64,000 bases of DNA, taken from positions 62,001 to 126,000 of the forward strand of contig NW_026973572.1 of the NCBI RefSeq assembly GCF_963855985.1, in the 5' to 3' direction. Below the pieces are notes generated by a model. That model did no database searches and was not told the origin of the DNA. It saw only the letters and a program-made list of their open reading frames with translations. Below, in pieces: positions 18,406-29,616 of the stretch. A program made the translations under genes and the position numbers. The stretch comes from Ostrinia nubilalis (lineage: Eukaryota > Arthropoda > Insecta > Lepidoptera > Crambidae). The stretch's first letter is position 1. Every line of letters starts with the position of its first letter.

Positions 18406-21360
18406 TTAATAAGCAATCATTTGAGATCTCTTCTTAACTTTGAAACCGTGCGAGAGACCGCCAAGTCACTTCGTTTTATAATTGACCATGTCACAAAAAA
18501 CTTGCGGGCTCTCAGCACGTTAGGATTGCCTACAGACAAGTGGGATGTCCTAATTATTTATTTGGTCACAGCAAAATTAGACAACACTACATGTTTTAAA
18601 TGGGAGGAGTTTAGAAATAATATTTCCGAAATACCAACGCTTTCAGACTTTTTTACATTTCTTAAAAACCGAGCTGATGTTTTGGAGACTGTTTATGAAT
18701 CCAAATTAGACAGACAAAACAAGACCAAACCAGGGGGCAACCCCACACTCTCTAATAAAGTTCAGCAAACTAAATCTTTTGCTGTCACCACTAGTGGCGA
18801 CAATAGTCAATCCTCTTCTAAGTCTTTAGAGTGTTTGATGTGCAGAGGTGAACATCGTCTTTATGAGTGTTCTTCGTTTAAATCAAAGTCTCCTAAGGAT
18901 AGAAATTCTATAGTCGAGTCTCTAAAGCTATGCAAAAACTGTTTAAAACCAGGCCACAAGGTGGAAGAGTGTAAACTCGTTGGGTCTTGTCGCTCGTGTA
19001 AAAGACGACACAATTCATTGTTGCATTTTACTCAAAATTCTGATGCCTCTAATTCCTCTCAAACAGTTGTCATGTCTTCTACTCAAACCACCACAAATGT
19101 TTTACTGTGCACCGCTAAAATTCAAGTTTCTAATCCCGTTACTAAAAGCACTATAACTGTAAAAGCTTTGCTTGACAGCGGAAGCCAGTCGTTTTTCATA
19201 ACTGATATGGTGAAACAAAGGTTAAATTTAACCCCTTTGCTGTCCCCAAGTGTAAACATAGTCGGCATAGGCAACACTTCTTTAAACATTAATGTTGAGA
19301 GATGTGCTATTAATTTACAATCAAACACTAGTCCATTTAATGTAACAATGTATCGTCTAGTCTTACCCCAAATTTCAGATGATATACCTAAGGTTGCATT
19401 CGATTCTAGACCTCTAAATCTACCTAATTGTGATCTGGCTGACCCTAGTTTCAACGTGCCATCGCCTATAGATATGCTGATTGGTGCTGATTTGTTCTGG
19501 GATTTGATAGGTTCCGAGCAACGTCGTCTTGAAGACTGCAATACTATTCTTCGCAGCTCTAAACTAGGGTGGCTCGTAGCTGGTCCCCTACCTACAATGC
19601 CTAAACAACTAACTTCCAATAAAACTATGACATGCAATTTTCTATTGAAAAACGATAATTCCGATAATGATTGCTCTACAAATAATAATCTAGAGCACCT
19701 TATCACTAAGTTTTGGGAGCTAGAGAGCTTTCCCGACCGCCAACCCTATTCAAAGGAAGAAAGCCTATGCGAACAGCACTTTCTCTCCACTACTACTCGT
19801 CTAACCAATGGTCGTTTTTGTGTGAGTCTCCCTCTTCATCGTAATAGAGATTGCCTAGGTGACTCATACCAACTAGCTAAGAAAAGATTTCTAAATCTTG
19901 AAGCACGCTTTAGAAAGCAGCCAGAATTAAAAACAGCCTATTCTGATTTTATCCATGAATATTCTGCGCTTGGTCATTTAACAGATATTGAACTGTCTAG
20001 GCCTATAGGTGCCTATTTCCTACCCCATCACCCGGTCATTCGAGAGAATAGCGAGTCAACCAAGTTGCGTGTTGTTTTCGATGCGTCTGCTCGCACTACT
20101 TCAGGGGTATCAGTAAATGACATACAATTGGTAGGACCAACTATTCAAGACTCAATATTCAATATACTCATTCGATTTCGCCAACACAAGTACATCATTT
20201 CTGGTGATATTGAGAAAGTGTACCGGCAGGTTGCTCTTAAAGAATCAGATCGCAATCTACAGCTGATTCTGTGGCGCGACGAAGAGAACCAGGAGCTACG
20301 CACTCTACAACTGAATACAGTGACGTATGGTTTCTCCAGCGCTAGTTTTCTCACCACTAGGTGTCTCTGGCAACTTGGTGAGGAATGTAGCGATCCTAAA
20401 TTAAAAACTATTATACAAAAGGATTTTTACTGCGACGATTTGCTAACCGGATGTGACTCTACATCAGAACTTCGCTACATTCAACGCCAAGTGTCAGCTG
20501 AGCTAGCTAAGGGTTGTTTTCCTTTAAGGAAATATAGGTCTAACTTGCCAGATCTTTTCTCTCCAGATGCTATAAATGTCGAAGAAGGTAATTTAATTAT
20601 CAGCAACTCTACCAGCACTCTAGGCATAGGCTGGTCTCCTTCGTCTGACTTATTATTTTTTCGAATAGATTGCGAACCAATTAATGTTCTTACTAAAAGA
20701 TCCATTCTTTCAACAACCTTTAAAATTTTTGATCCCCTTGGATTATTATCCCTGTGCACTATCAAGCCTAAAATGCTTCTTCAAAAACTTTGGTCTCTCA
20801 AAATGGACTGGGATGAACCAGTTCCACTAGATTTTCAAAAAACTTGGCTCAAGTTCTCCCAAAATATTTCACATTTATCTACAATAGAACTGCCAAGACA
20901 CGTCTTAATAGAAAACTATAACTATGTAGAGATGCATTGTTTTTGCGACGCTTCTAAAGAAGCCTATGGCGCATGCATATATCTAAAGTCCATCGACGTC
21001 GATGGCAATGTCAGAGTCAATTTACTGTGTGCAAAGGCACGCGTAGCTCCTCTAAAGGCCTCTACAATTCCCAGGTTGGAGTTATCCGCTGCTGTCGTTG
21101 GTGCACAGCTGTCTTCATCTGTCTCTCAAGCTCTTCGTTGCACAATTAATCGTCACGTCTATTGGACAGATTCTAGCGTCGTTTTGGGATGGCTGAAAGC
21201 ACCTAATAAAACCAAAACATTTGTTGCTAATCGAGTGGCGGTTATAGGTGAGCTAACTGATTATTCGTCTTGGCGTCACGTCCCTACATCAGAGAACCCA
21301 GCCGACTTACTCTCGCGAGGAGTAGAGCCGCAAAACATTAGAGATTGCTCTATGTGGTGA
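18406..21360 (+). pseudogene. BEL-2 gag C-terminus, protease, reverse transcriptase, RNase H
   Basis: Codons continue from the gag segment before the MITE (ISNHLRSLLNFETVRE). In order: zinc fingers CLMCRGEHRLYEC and CKNCLKPGHKVEEC (about 18830-18970); aspartic protease ALLDSGSQSFFITD (about 19165); RT with LRVVFDASA, GDIEKVYRQVAL and the YCDD box in FYCDDLLTG (about 20425); RNase H with FCDASKEAYGACIYL and WTDSSVVLGWL. The frame stops at TGA 21358-21360 after CSMW, just where BEL polyproteins have an LWWHGP segment, and coding resumes in another frame. Only this late break is seen in the pol part. RT has the residues needed, but the whole polyprotein is not translatable. Confidence 0.9.
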
Positions 21361-21385
21361 CACCTTCTTAAAACAAGGTGAATCT

Positions 21386-22951
21386 TCATGGCCGCCGTTC
21401 CCTATTCTTGCTGTCGAGTTGCCTGAACTTAAAGCCATGCCTGCCTTGGTGGCGGAGGTAGCGTCTTCGACACCAGCAGTGGATTTTCAAAGATTTTCCA
21501 AACTCTCCATGCTTCAAAGAGTCTATGCTAGAGTCCTCCGATTTGTTAACAATTGTAGAAACCCCAACAGCAAACTCGTAGGCGAACTTCAAGTAAGCGA
21601 ACTTAACAAATCTCTACAAACTCTTATCATTGCATCCCAAAACGAATCATTTTCAAATGAAATCTCTCAGTTGCACCAAGGTAAAACTCTACCAGCGAAG
21701 TGTATGTTAGCTTCATTAACTCCTTTCTTAGATGATCAAGGCATCTTACGAGTTCAAGGCCGCATAGAAACCTCTACTTACCAATACGACAAAAAACATC
21801 AAATCATTTTAAAGGACAATCATCCCTTAACCAAGCTTATTTTTCATGAAGAACACGAGCGTCTCCTACACGCAGGACCCCAGCAGATGCTAGCTTCAGT
21901 CAGAGATCGCTATTGGCCTATTGGCGGTAGAAACCTAGCCAGAAACGTAGCTCGATCCTGTTTTGTCTGTCGACGTGTTAAGGGTAAAACTATGAGCAAT
22001 ATTATGGGAAACTTGCCCAAGGACCGCGTAGAGCCTGATTTTCCCTTTATTACTGTAGCTACTGATTTTGCTGGACCTTTTCTAATTACTGACCGTAAAG
22101 GTCGTGGCTGTAAAATAACCAAATGTTATTTATGTATATTCATATGTTTTAGATATCACTGCATTCACTTAGAGGCTGTCAGTGAATTAAGTAAAGATGC
22201 ATTTGTTCTCACTCTCAAAAGATTTATTGCACGTAGAGGCATACCTACTACTATTTATTGTGACAACGGCACAAACTTTGTTGCTGCAGCCAAAGAAATT
22301 AGTAATTTTATAAATTCAAATCAGGATTCTATACACGAGTTTGCAACTCGTCAAGGAATAGATTTTAAATTCTCGCCTGCATACGCTCCTCACTTTAACG
22401 GTCTAGCTGAGGCCGGAGTTAAATCAGCCAAACACCACATTCACAGAATTTTAGGAAATACTCACCTAACCTTTGAGGAGTTGTCTTCTTTGTTCGCACA
22501 AGTCGAAGCTATCCTAAATAGCCGACCCCTATGTCCCCTCAGTCCATCACCCACTGATTTCCAACCACTCACCCCGGCTCACTTTTTGATTGGTAGACAA
22601 CTCACCGCGCTGCCGTCACCGAGCTTCGTGGACTCCAAGCTGCATCGTCTCGACCGGTTCCAGCGCCTAGAGCAGGCGCGACAACATTTCTGGCAAAGGT
22701 GGACCTCTGAGTACATCGCGGAGCTCCAGCAGAGAACCAAATGGCAAACGAGATGTAGAGATGTCAAACTCAACGACATGGTTCTAATAAAGGAAGCAAA
22801 CGCACCTCCTCTTTGCTGGCGACTAGGAAGAATTGCCAAGCTGTTCCCTGGACCAGATGGAATACCTCGGGTGGTCGACGTAACCACTGCTCATGGCACC
22901 ATTCGACGGGCCCTGAACCGACTTTGTCTCCTACCAATGTCTGATGACTGA
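21386..22951 (+). pseudogene. BEL-2 integrase and DUF5641
   Basis: Continues pol in a second frame after a small indel near 21360-21385 (SSWPPFPILAVELPE, then FQRFSKLSMLQRVYARVLRF). The integrase zinc-binding part reads HAGPQQMLASVRDRYWPIGG with CFVC downstream. The catalytic acids are in ATDFAGPF, YCDNGTNFV and GLAEAGVKSAKHH; here the usual tryptophan before the last glutamate is replaced by alanine. DUF5641 follows: LDRFQRLEQARQHFWQRW and GPDGIPRVVDVTTAHG. The stop at 22949-22951 is followed by GGCCGGGAGGA, a purine-rich tract, and the LTR start. Confidence 0.9.
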
Positions 22952-22992
22952 GAGTCGAAAGCTACAGTAGAGCTTTCAACGGCCGGGAGGAT

Positions 22993-23110
22993 GTTCGAGC
23001 CGACCAAACCCATTGTCACCCTACTGTCTCGCATTATCCGCATCGTACCGATTTTGATGAAATTTGGCATAGAGATTTGAGTCCCGGGGAAGGTCATACA
23101 AAACAAACAA
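22993..23110 (+). repeat. BEL-2 3' LTR start (fragment)
   Basis: TGTTCGAGCCGACC follows a purine-rich GGGAGGA tract after the pol stop, as a BEL LTR should. Within about 60 bases it runs into GATTTTGATGAAATTTGGCA, a motif of another dispersed repeat. The LTR seems truncated or replaced there. Confidence 0.5.
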
Positions 23111-23224
23111 CTGTGACAAACAACTGTGACAAACAAAATTCCACGCGGGCGAACCCTCGGCGGAAAGCTATTCGCATTATAAAATATTAGTTTATCTAAA
23201 CATCCCCTGTATATATTTTTTTAT

Positions 23225-23290
23225 CACTTGATAATATAGAACCGCCTAAGGCGGGAATCGAACCCACGGCCTTAAGCTCGCCAGGTGTCA
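23225..23290 (-). repeat. SINE fragment with B box
   Basis: On the minus strand GTGGGTTCGATTCCCGCC is a good RNA polymerase III B box preceded by CTGGCGAGCTTAAGGC. An A box at the right distance is weak and no cloverleaf closes, so this is a SINE piece and not a tRNA gene. Confidence 0.4.
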
Positions 23291-24692
23291 AGTTATTTTA
23301 AAAATTTTAATCGAAAGGCAACTCTAAACGCCAGAAACTATCCTCTGTAAAACTAGAAATTTATGTTAACTGGTATTCACCTGTGTCCGTCATCTTCGTG
23401 GCTCTCGAAAATATTCTGACCAGGAATTTTATAGAATGTCAGTATTCCAAACCGTGAGAAATTGCAGTTACGTGAAGTTTTGACCAATAGACGTGTTGAC
23501 ACCACCAGTCAATTGACGTACTTTTAAAAACTGTTAAATCAAACTCCCATAGATTTTGTATGGCACGACAAGCAAGTGACGTCACTATTTTGTGAATTTA
23601 ATCAAACTACTTTTCTTAATTACAATGCGACCAAAAACTGTAATTTACAGGTCATTTCAGATTAAGTTTTCAAGATCAGAATGTCTTTAATAAATTGTAA
23701 TATCGAATTAATGGGGAATGGTGTCAAATCGTCTATTGTCAGTGAAGTCTGCTATGCATCATCAATCACTAACACTTCTATAACAGCGTCAATCTCATCA
23801 ACATTTTTGTTTATGTTAGCTCTATACACAGAGGTATGACTGATGATTGACCACAACTTTTACAATTGGAATTGATATTGAAATGATCCGCCAAACTATA
23901 CTTAGTTTCAGCATCGGTTTTGCGTCAACAAGTGCACTCACTACCAACATTTAAAAGGAATTTTCATTTACCAAAACAGTCTCATATTTCTTTTTTCTGT
24001 CATTAAAATAATTACGTAAACTGTTCATCCTTTCAAGTAGTAGGATTCAAAATTTCCTCTAACAGACGTCCGTAGTTCTTAGCTAAGCCAATTAACTTTT
24101 GCAATGTCTAAGTTAAAGACAAAATTATCTTATTTGCATTAGCTATTATAATAGCGCTCACAAAATTGTCATAAAAAAATGAAAGACTACTAAAAGAAAA
24201 ACTTTAAACTTCTGCTCTTATGGAACCTTGACGTTTCATATCTTTAGCTCTACCAAAAAAATGAAAAGTGACCCTAACCTAACATAACCTATCTATGAAA
24301 CCTTGGTACAGGTACTAAGTTCTTTTTATAGTTACAAATTGCATGACGTTTTTTTACGACTTCTTACAGTAATAATAATATTGTGTTTATTTGAGGTCGC
24401 TAACTGATTTAGTTCTTTGAGAAAACTAAATTAGAAGAAAAAGCTTAATTCACCTAGAAACTACCTATCTAGGTCAGACTAATGTAATCATAGGTCAGAA
24501 TAATTCGAAATATATTTTTGAAGTGGAATTATAGATAACAAGATATTGTACTTGGCAAAAGAACCTACCGAAAGTCCGAACCGATGACAATTTAAAATTA
24601 ACGAATCATTAATTAATTCACTTTACTTGTGTAAAAATTTTTTTTTTAATATATTTTTTTAGCACATTTACTTTAACGTTCCTTTATACATT

Positions 24693-24895
24693 ACTAGCTG
24701 ACCCGGCGAACTTTGTTCCGCCTTAATGGCAATAAATAAGCAGACTTTTTTTTTAATTTCGAACGGGATAAAAAGTATCCTATGTCCTTCTCCTGGCTCT
24801 AAACTACCTCCCTGACAATTTTCAGCTAAATCGGTTCAGCCGTTCTTGAGTTATAAGTGGTGTAACTAACACGACTTTCTTTTATAATATAGATA
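24693..24895 (+). repeat. Dispersed repeat of lepidopteran type
   Basis: Begins TACTAGCTGACCCGGCGAAC and ends near AACACGACTTTCTTTTATAA, with CTAAATCGGTTCAGCCGTTC inside. I recall this string as a very common interspersed repeat in moths and butterflies, which supports the host guess. No coding sequence. Confidence 0.55.
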
Positions 24896-25049
24896 ATCGA
24901 ATAATTTATTATTACCTTTAATTATTACTATTAAAGATTTACTACATAAGCTAATATTCCCATATTTACTGTAGGTATGCGTAATATTCCATGTGTGCGC
25001 AATAAAAAGAAAACAACCAATAATAAAAAAAAATACTTTCTTCACTAGA

Positions 25050-25234
25050 GTCTATCAGAAATTTTACGAACATCCTGTGACACTGCTCTTTCAGTAGAAC
25101 TGGAAGAAGATGAGTTCCTTTGCGTATTTTTCTTCAACCTTGGCCCCATAGAAGACGATCGTGGTGGCGCCTTCTTACTGGACGACGACGACAACTTCTT
25201 CCGCTTAGCACGCTTATTTCATCGTCAGCTGACG
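25050..25234 (-). pseudogene. Short Ser/Lys-rich reading frame, unknown
   Basis: An open minus-strand stretch reads KRAKRKKLSSSSSKKAPPRS and later NSSSSSSTERAVSQDVRK, ending at a TAG near 25050. The composition is like a nuclear-protein linker or element gag linker. No start codon or partner exon was found and the frame is short, so it may be chance. I do not recognise it. Confidence 0.2.
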
Positions 25235-26086
25235 GTTATCCCTGGCGGTATACGAGCTCCATCTTCAGTCGTCGTTGTACTCAACTGTGAAATAAAGTAC
25301 TCGACGAAATAAACTGTGTCTGACCAGCATCAACTCAACATCATATCCATGGAAGCTATGTTAAGCAAAAGATTGATTCATTTCTTTTCCAAAAATCTAA
25401 ATCTCAAAAATAAACCTAAAAAATATTTTGTTTGACAATTAATATGCTCCCTGAGCAAAGTGTAGTAAAATACCATTGTGACATGTTTCTATTATACTTA
25501 TGCATCACAAATAAAGATTTTGTATTTATATTTGTATTTTATTCAGTGCGACCTACACACACAACTCATGTGACAACTGGACGGCTTCCTTGTTATGTCA
25601 GCAATAGAAGGCTTTTTATTCTAGAGACATCCTAAATAATGGGGCCCTTAAGGCGCGTTTATTCCCGATGTCCCCCACTATTTGTCCACCACTGGTGGAC
25701 ATCGAGAAAAAAAGTTGCAATGTCCACCAGTGGGGGACAGCGCTACTGAAATCTTCCCGTTGGGCCCTACTGGTGGACACTGAGAAGAAATTTGTTGCTC
25801 TGTCCCTCAGTGGTGGACATCGAAACCAAAAAATTTCTGTTGTCCCCCACTATTATATTTGTGTTCATGAATACAAACATTTTAAGTAAATCTTATACTA
25901 ATAATTATAATACATACATTTTTAATATAGTTTAAAACAATCCTTAATTTATACTGACGCCCCTAGGAAGTGTGCATTAATCGGAACGGTTTTGTCATTT
26001 TTAATTTTTCAAGTACCCACAATGTTCATGTTATCAGAAATTATTGTGTCGGTAATGTTACTATTTTGCACTTATTATCTGTAATA

Positions 26087-26278
26087 ATGTCGGAAATTGC
26101 AGGATCTAGTTCACGACAAATTGAAAAAGTTTACATAAATAGAAAAGGTGGGAAAGTTCTTTTGCTTGCAGGCCATCAATACACTTTAAAAAGAAAGCAT
26201 AATAGTGGATTACAAGTATGGGAATGTGTGCATCGGAAAAAAATAAGATGCACTGGCTTAATAAAAATAAAAGTATAA
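26087..26278 (+). CDS. Small FLYWCH-like protein fragment
   Basis: A 63-residue frame starting MSEIAGSSSRQIEKVYINRK. The pattern GGKVLLLAGHQYTLKRKHNS, then LQVWECVHRKKIRCTGLIK, follows the FLYWCH layout L...G..Y......W.C......C. The final histidine of the finger is missing because the frame stops at 26276-26278. FLYWCH fingers bind DNA and occur at the N-terminus of some Mutator-like transposases. Here the rest of the transposase is absent. Whether it is expressed is unknown. Confidence 0.6.
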   Translation: MSEIAGSSSRQIEKVYINRKGGKVLLLAGHQYTLKRKHNSGLQVWECVHRKKIRCTGLIKIKV

Positions 26279-26283
26279 GTACC

Positions 26284-26340
26284 TTACACTATTAATATCA
26301 ACGCAAAGGGTTGACCTTCGCGTTGATATTAATAGTGTAA
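26284..26340. repeat. Perfect 21-bp-arm stem-loop
   Basis: TTACACTATTAATATCAACGC (26284-26304) is followed by a 15-base loop and its exact inverse (26320-26340), just after the FLYWCH stop codon. It may be a small foldback insert. Confidence 0.8.
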
Positions 26341-26598
26341 AATATAAAAAAACTGAGAATTATATTTTAAAAATGTTTATTTTTTAATAATCACGAAAAC
26401 AAAACAAATAGTGGGGGACAACGGAACTTTTTTGGTTTCGATGTCCACCACTGAGGGACAGAGCAACTCATTTCTTCTCAGTGTCCACCAGTAGGGCCCA
26501 ACGGGAAGATTTCAGTAGCGCTGTCCCCCACTGGTGGACATTGCAACTTTTTTTCTCGATGTCCACCAGTGGTGGACAAATAGTGGGGGACATCGGGA

Positions 26599-26859
26599 CT
26601 GGAGGAGTGTCTAGCCTCGTTATACTAAGTCATGGTCATGGTCATGGTCATGGTCATGGTCATGGTCATGGTCATAGTTATAGTCTAAGGCGCATCTAGC
26701 CTAATAAACTGGAGGCGCGTCTAGCCTCGATATAGACTCTTAAGAGCATATGACGATTTGTAAGAACTATTTATTAGTCTAAACAAATAAAGAAATTTTG
26801 ACTTTGACTTTGACTTTGACTATACTAAGTCAGTCATGGTCATAGTCTAAGGCGCATCT
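26599..26859. repeat. GGCGCRTCTAGCCT repeat units with hexamer arrays
   Basis: Contains (CATGGT)n with about 8 units (26631-26679), (GACTTT)n with four units (26799-26822), and units of the form GGCGCATCTAGCCTAATAAA / CTGGAGGCGCGTCTAGCCTC. The same units recur at 28106-28375 and 28481-28505. No coding sequence. Confidence 0.7.
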
Positions 26860-28105
26860 GCGTCTTTCCGTTCTATACATAGCCAGAACGCAAGGGTGTG
26901 AAACTAATCGAGTATAGTTTGGAGATGACTTTTTTTTACTAAGCTCCTCCAAACTATACACGACCAGTACGCATATGCTGCGTACTGCTCGCGTATACTT
27001 TGTAGTGACTTAGGTCAATTATCTTACTCCAAAATATACATCGCCAGTACGCATACGGACTAATCATGTATGTATTGTAATAAGTGCGTGATTACAATTT
27101 ATACGCGAGTAGTTGCATGCTAGTCATTTTGTCTTATTGACCTCTCTTTCTATTACATATTAATTCATATCTGCGTGTCTACTTTAAACATTGAATCATC
27201 TTTCGACACGTATTCTGCCATAGAAAAGATATTTGTTTTGGGGCTGATATTTAATTTTCACCAATTCTCGAATAACTCTTAAATTAAGAATTATGTAGGT
27301 ATGGAAATATGTCAAAATGATTTTGTTCTTGAGATAAAAGTTAATAAATAAAATAAATAATAAATAAATATCCTTAGACATTTTACACTGCGCTTCTAGT
27401 CCCAAACTAAGCAAAGCTTGTACATAATACTAAGTATTAAACATACATACTTAAATACTTTTTTTTTGTAAATACATACTTACTATACATAGAAAACACC
27501 CAGTCCAATACAAATAAATATGTTCATGCACACAAATGTTTGTACTGTGCGGGAATCGAACCCGCTACCTCCGGAATAGTAGTCCGTTTCGAACCACTAC
27601 ACCAAACGGCCGATAATACAAACCTAGCATTTAAAGTCTCGCATAATGTATTAATAATGCACGTTGAACTTTCTTCTCTCACTCTCTCTCATTTTAAATG
27701 AATTTATGATTACACTAATAATTGTTATTTAATTTGAAATCTACCTAATCAATTTAATTTCAAAAACCACTTACAATAGTGTTAAAAATCTAGATTTATT
27801 GTAGATTCAGTAAAATAATAATATTTTATGTAATAATATCGAATAAATGTAATTTTAAATATAATTCCATATTTTACTAAATCAATATCAACTAAACACT
27901 CTAGTCAAGTGTAAGTGGTGTAGTAGAAACTAATCGAGTATAGTTTGGATATGACTTTTTTTACTGAGCTCTTCCAAACTATACACGATCAGTACGCAAA
28001 ATTCGTGTATAGTTTAAAGTCACAGATTTACAAACGGGCACTACAAAATATACACGAGCAGTTTCCTATGGGTGCGTTCTGGCCATGTATAGAACGGAAA
28101 GACGT
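26860..28105. mobile_element. 1.25 kb TIR element with 9-bp TSD
   Basis: The ends are GCGTCTTTCCGTTCTATACAT and its inverse (ATGTATAGAACGGAAAGACGT), giving TIRs of about 30 bp with one mismatch. The flanks are GGCGCATCT at 26851-26859 and again at 28106-28114, a 9-bp TSD as made by Mutator-like elements. Inside, a ~70-bp direct repeat (AACTAATCGAGTATAGTTTGG near 26903 and 27929) is itself partly palindromic. A SINE has inserted at 27365-27615. No transposase frame was found. Confidence 0.75.
27365..27615 (-). repeat. tRNA-derived SINE
   Basis: On the minus strand it begins near GGCCGTTTGGTGTAGTGG (A box) and carries GGGTTCGATTCCCGC (B box) about 35 bases later, then a body with AAGCTTTGCTTAGTTTGGGA and a tail of TTATTTATTTATT type (27330-27365). 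The tRNA-like head, unrelated body and simple tail define a SINE. Two A-box and B-box fragments elsewhere (11774, 23250) may be related. Confidence 0.75.
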
Positions 28106-28114
28106 GGCGCATCT

Positions 28115-29157
28115 AGCCTAATAAACAGGAGACGCGTCTAGTCTCGTTTAGTATCTTTATTTGTTTAAACTAATTAATAGTACTTACTAATCGTCAATAT
28201 TTTGCTCTTAAGGAGCCTCTACATGTCTCATACTTAGTTATAGTCAATGGCGCATCTAGCCTGATAAACTGGAGGCACGTCTAGCCTCGTTATACTAAGT
28301 CATAGTCATAGTCATGGTCATGGTCATGGTCATAGTCATGGTCATAGTCTAGGCACATCTAGCCTAATAATCAGCAAGCCTAAGATGCGCGCCGCGATAA
28401 GCGGTTATCACGCCATTTTATCGATTTTGCCCATACATTTTGACGTCGATAAAAGTTATCACGGCGCGCATCTTAGGCCTACTGGAGGCGCGTCTAGCCT
28501 CGTTTCAAACATAACTTTTCCATGCATTAAACGAAATATTCATACTTTTTTCTACTTGAACTTTTAAAATCAATTACTTTTTAACCAAATAAATTAAAAC
28601 GTACCTTATGAGCTGTAGATCACGTACCACTTCTGAGTTGAAATGAAACACTCTTGTAGGTTGTTTAACTTGTATTTCAGCACCACTGATTTACACAATT
28701 CCGACATTATGACGTCAACCTAATAGTACCTCTCGCTTCGAACGCTCAAATCGAACTGACTGTCCAGCGGCATGCCAGCGATAAGGTAACTTCCCCTTCC
28801 ATCAGTGAAAGTCGACCGGTTCAAAACGACTTATCGACGGCATGCCCCGGAACTAGTCAAATGCAATACTTATTTCATAATTAGCTGTTTTTTAATTTTT
28901 AAAATACTAAAATGTATACAATAAAAATCTAAAATAATTAAATTAAATAATAAATATGAAATAATTGGATGTAATACACAATAAATTCTTAAATCATTCT
29001 AATGTCTGCAAAATGCCTAGGAAGTAATCAAATAAAGTATTTTAATTTAATAATGGGTTTTTGGGTTCTTCTAAAATACAATACAAATACTAAAATTGTT
29101 GCAATAACCATTTAAAAGTAACCAATAATCGTATAAATTACAATATAAATTCTAAAA
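28115..29157. other. Repeat units, a MITE and AT-rich flank of the LINE
   Basis: 28115-28375 repeats the GGCGCATCTAGCCT units and CATGGT/CATAGT hexamers of 26600-26700, partly inverted: CTTTATTTGTTTAAACTAAT near 28152 mirrors the LINE-tail-like segment near 26770. A 101-bp MITE follows. 28500-29148 is AT-rich and unassigned. ATTCTAAAA at 29149-29157 is the left TSD of the LINE. Confidence 0.5.
28378..28478. mobile_element. 101-bp MITE
   Basis: GCCTAAGATGCGCGCCG at the left end and its exact inverse at the right end; the inner parts (TATCGATTTTG / GACGTCGATAAAAG) remain roughly complementary. Short non-coding hairpin element. No TSD proven. Confidence 0.7.
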
Positions 29158-29616
29158 GGGGGGTCGCTAGGGGGCGCTGCACCTAGCAGGACACACAAGC
29201 GTTAGTCTCCGTATTTTTTTATTCTTAAAAATATAAATAGTGCACTAATCTACATATACTGTACACCATTATAATCACACGGATTTGGAGCATCAAACAG
29301 TGTAAACATATACAATATAGCAATTGCCTAGTGAGTGAAAAACGCAAATAATTCCATCAGTGCCACGGATTGTGACTTGTTGTGTTGGTGTTTGCAAAAC
29401 AATACACAAGCTAGCTACCCAGCACAAAAAAACAAACAAAAAACTTCACCAACCCAACAATTATATTCGTCGTCTTACACAAGTGCAATCGCGGCGTGCT
29501 CGGTATATCTGCCGGGTAATGTCGTGAGAACCAAGTTCGAATCCAAGTGAAGAGAATTTTTTTTTCTTTTTTTTTTGTTTTTATTTGCTTACGTTTTTAA
29601 TTAGTATTCGCCAAAA

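Larger units (their letters stand above)
13221..23100 (+). mobile_element. BEL-2: BEL/Pao LTR retrotransposon, interrupted and decayed
   Basis: Gag, protease, RT, RNase H, integrase and DUF5641 are present in order on the plus strand. The element is broken by a 3.5 kb transposon (about 13769-17318), a piggyBac-like MITE (17450-18405), an early gag frameshift (near 13600) and a stop/frame break near 21358. A TGTTCGAGCC LTR start follows the pol stop at 22993, but the LTR soon merges into another repeat. The right end is therefore uncertain, and no 5' LTR was found. Confidence 0.85.
23111..25662. other. Intergenic stretch with dispersed repeats
   Basis: No gene was recognised in 2.5 kb. Contents: a repeat end with CCACGCGGGCGAACCCTCGG (about 23130-23165); a SINE B-box segment (23244-23275); AT-rich unassigned sequence (23290-24690); a dispersed repeat (24693-24895); and a short serine/lysine-rich open stretch on the minus strand (25050-25234). 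The run CCCTAACCTAACATAACC near 24272 is too short and irregular to be telomeric. Confidence 0.5.
25663..26598. mobile_element. Long-TIR element with FLYWCH remnant (Mutator-like?)
   Basis: Inverted arms of about 190 bp (25663-25853 and 26408-26598) start TCCCGATGTCCCCCACTATT. The arms contain several copies of TGTCCACCAGTGG / CCACTGGTGGACA, so each arm is itself partly palindromic. The core encodes a FLYWCH-type fragment. Long TIRs with a FLYWCH gene suggest a Mutator-like element (inference). No clear TSD was found: the flanks are GCGCGTTTAT on the left and CTGGAGGAGT on the right. Confidence 0.7.

Noticed and set aside
24268..24292. CCCTAACCTAACATAACCT resembling insect telomere repeats
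   Set aside because: Only a few irregular units in an AT-rich context; no array.
26631..26690. CATGGT array as a CRISPR-like or regulatory repeat
   Set aside because: Pure hexamer microsatellite without spacers.
27541..27605. Possible tRNA gene on the minus strand with A and B boxes
   Set aside because: The acceptor stem does not close and the sequence continues into a SINE body and tail; it is the head of a tRNA-derived SINE.
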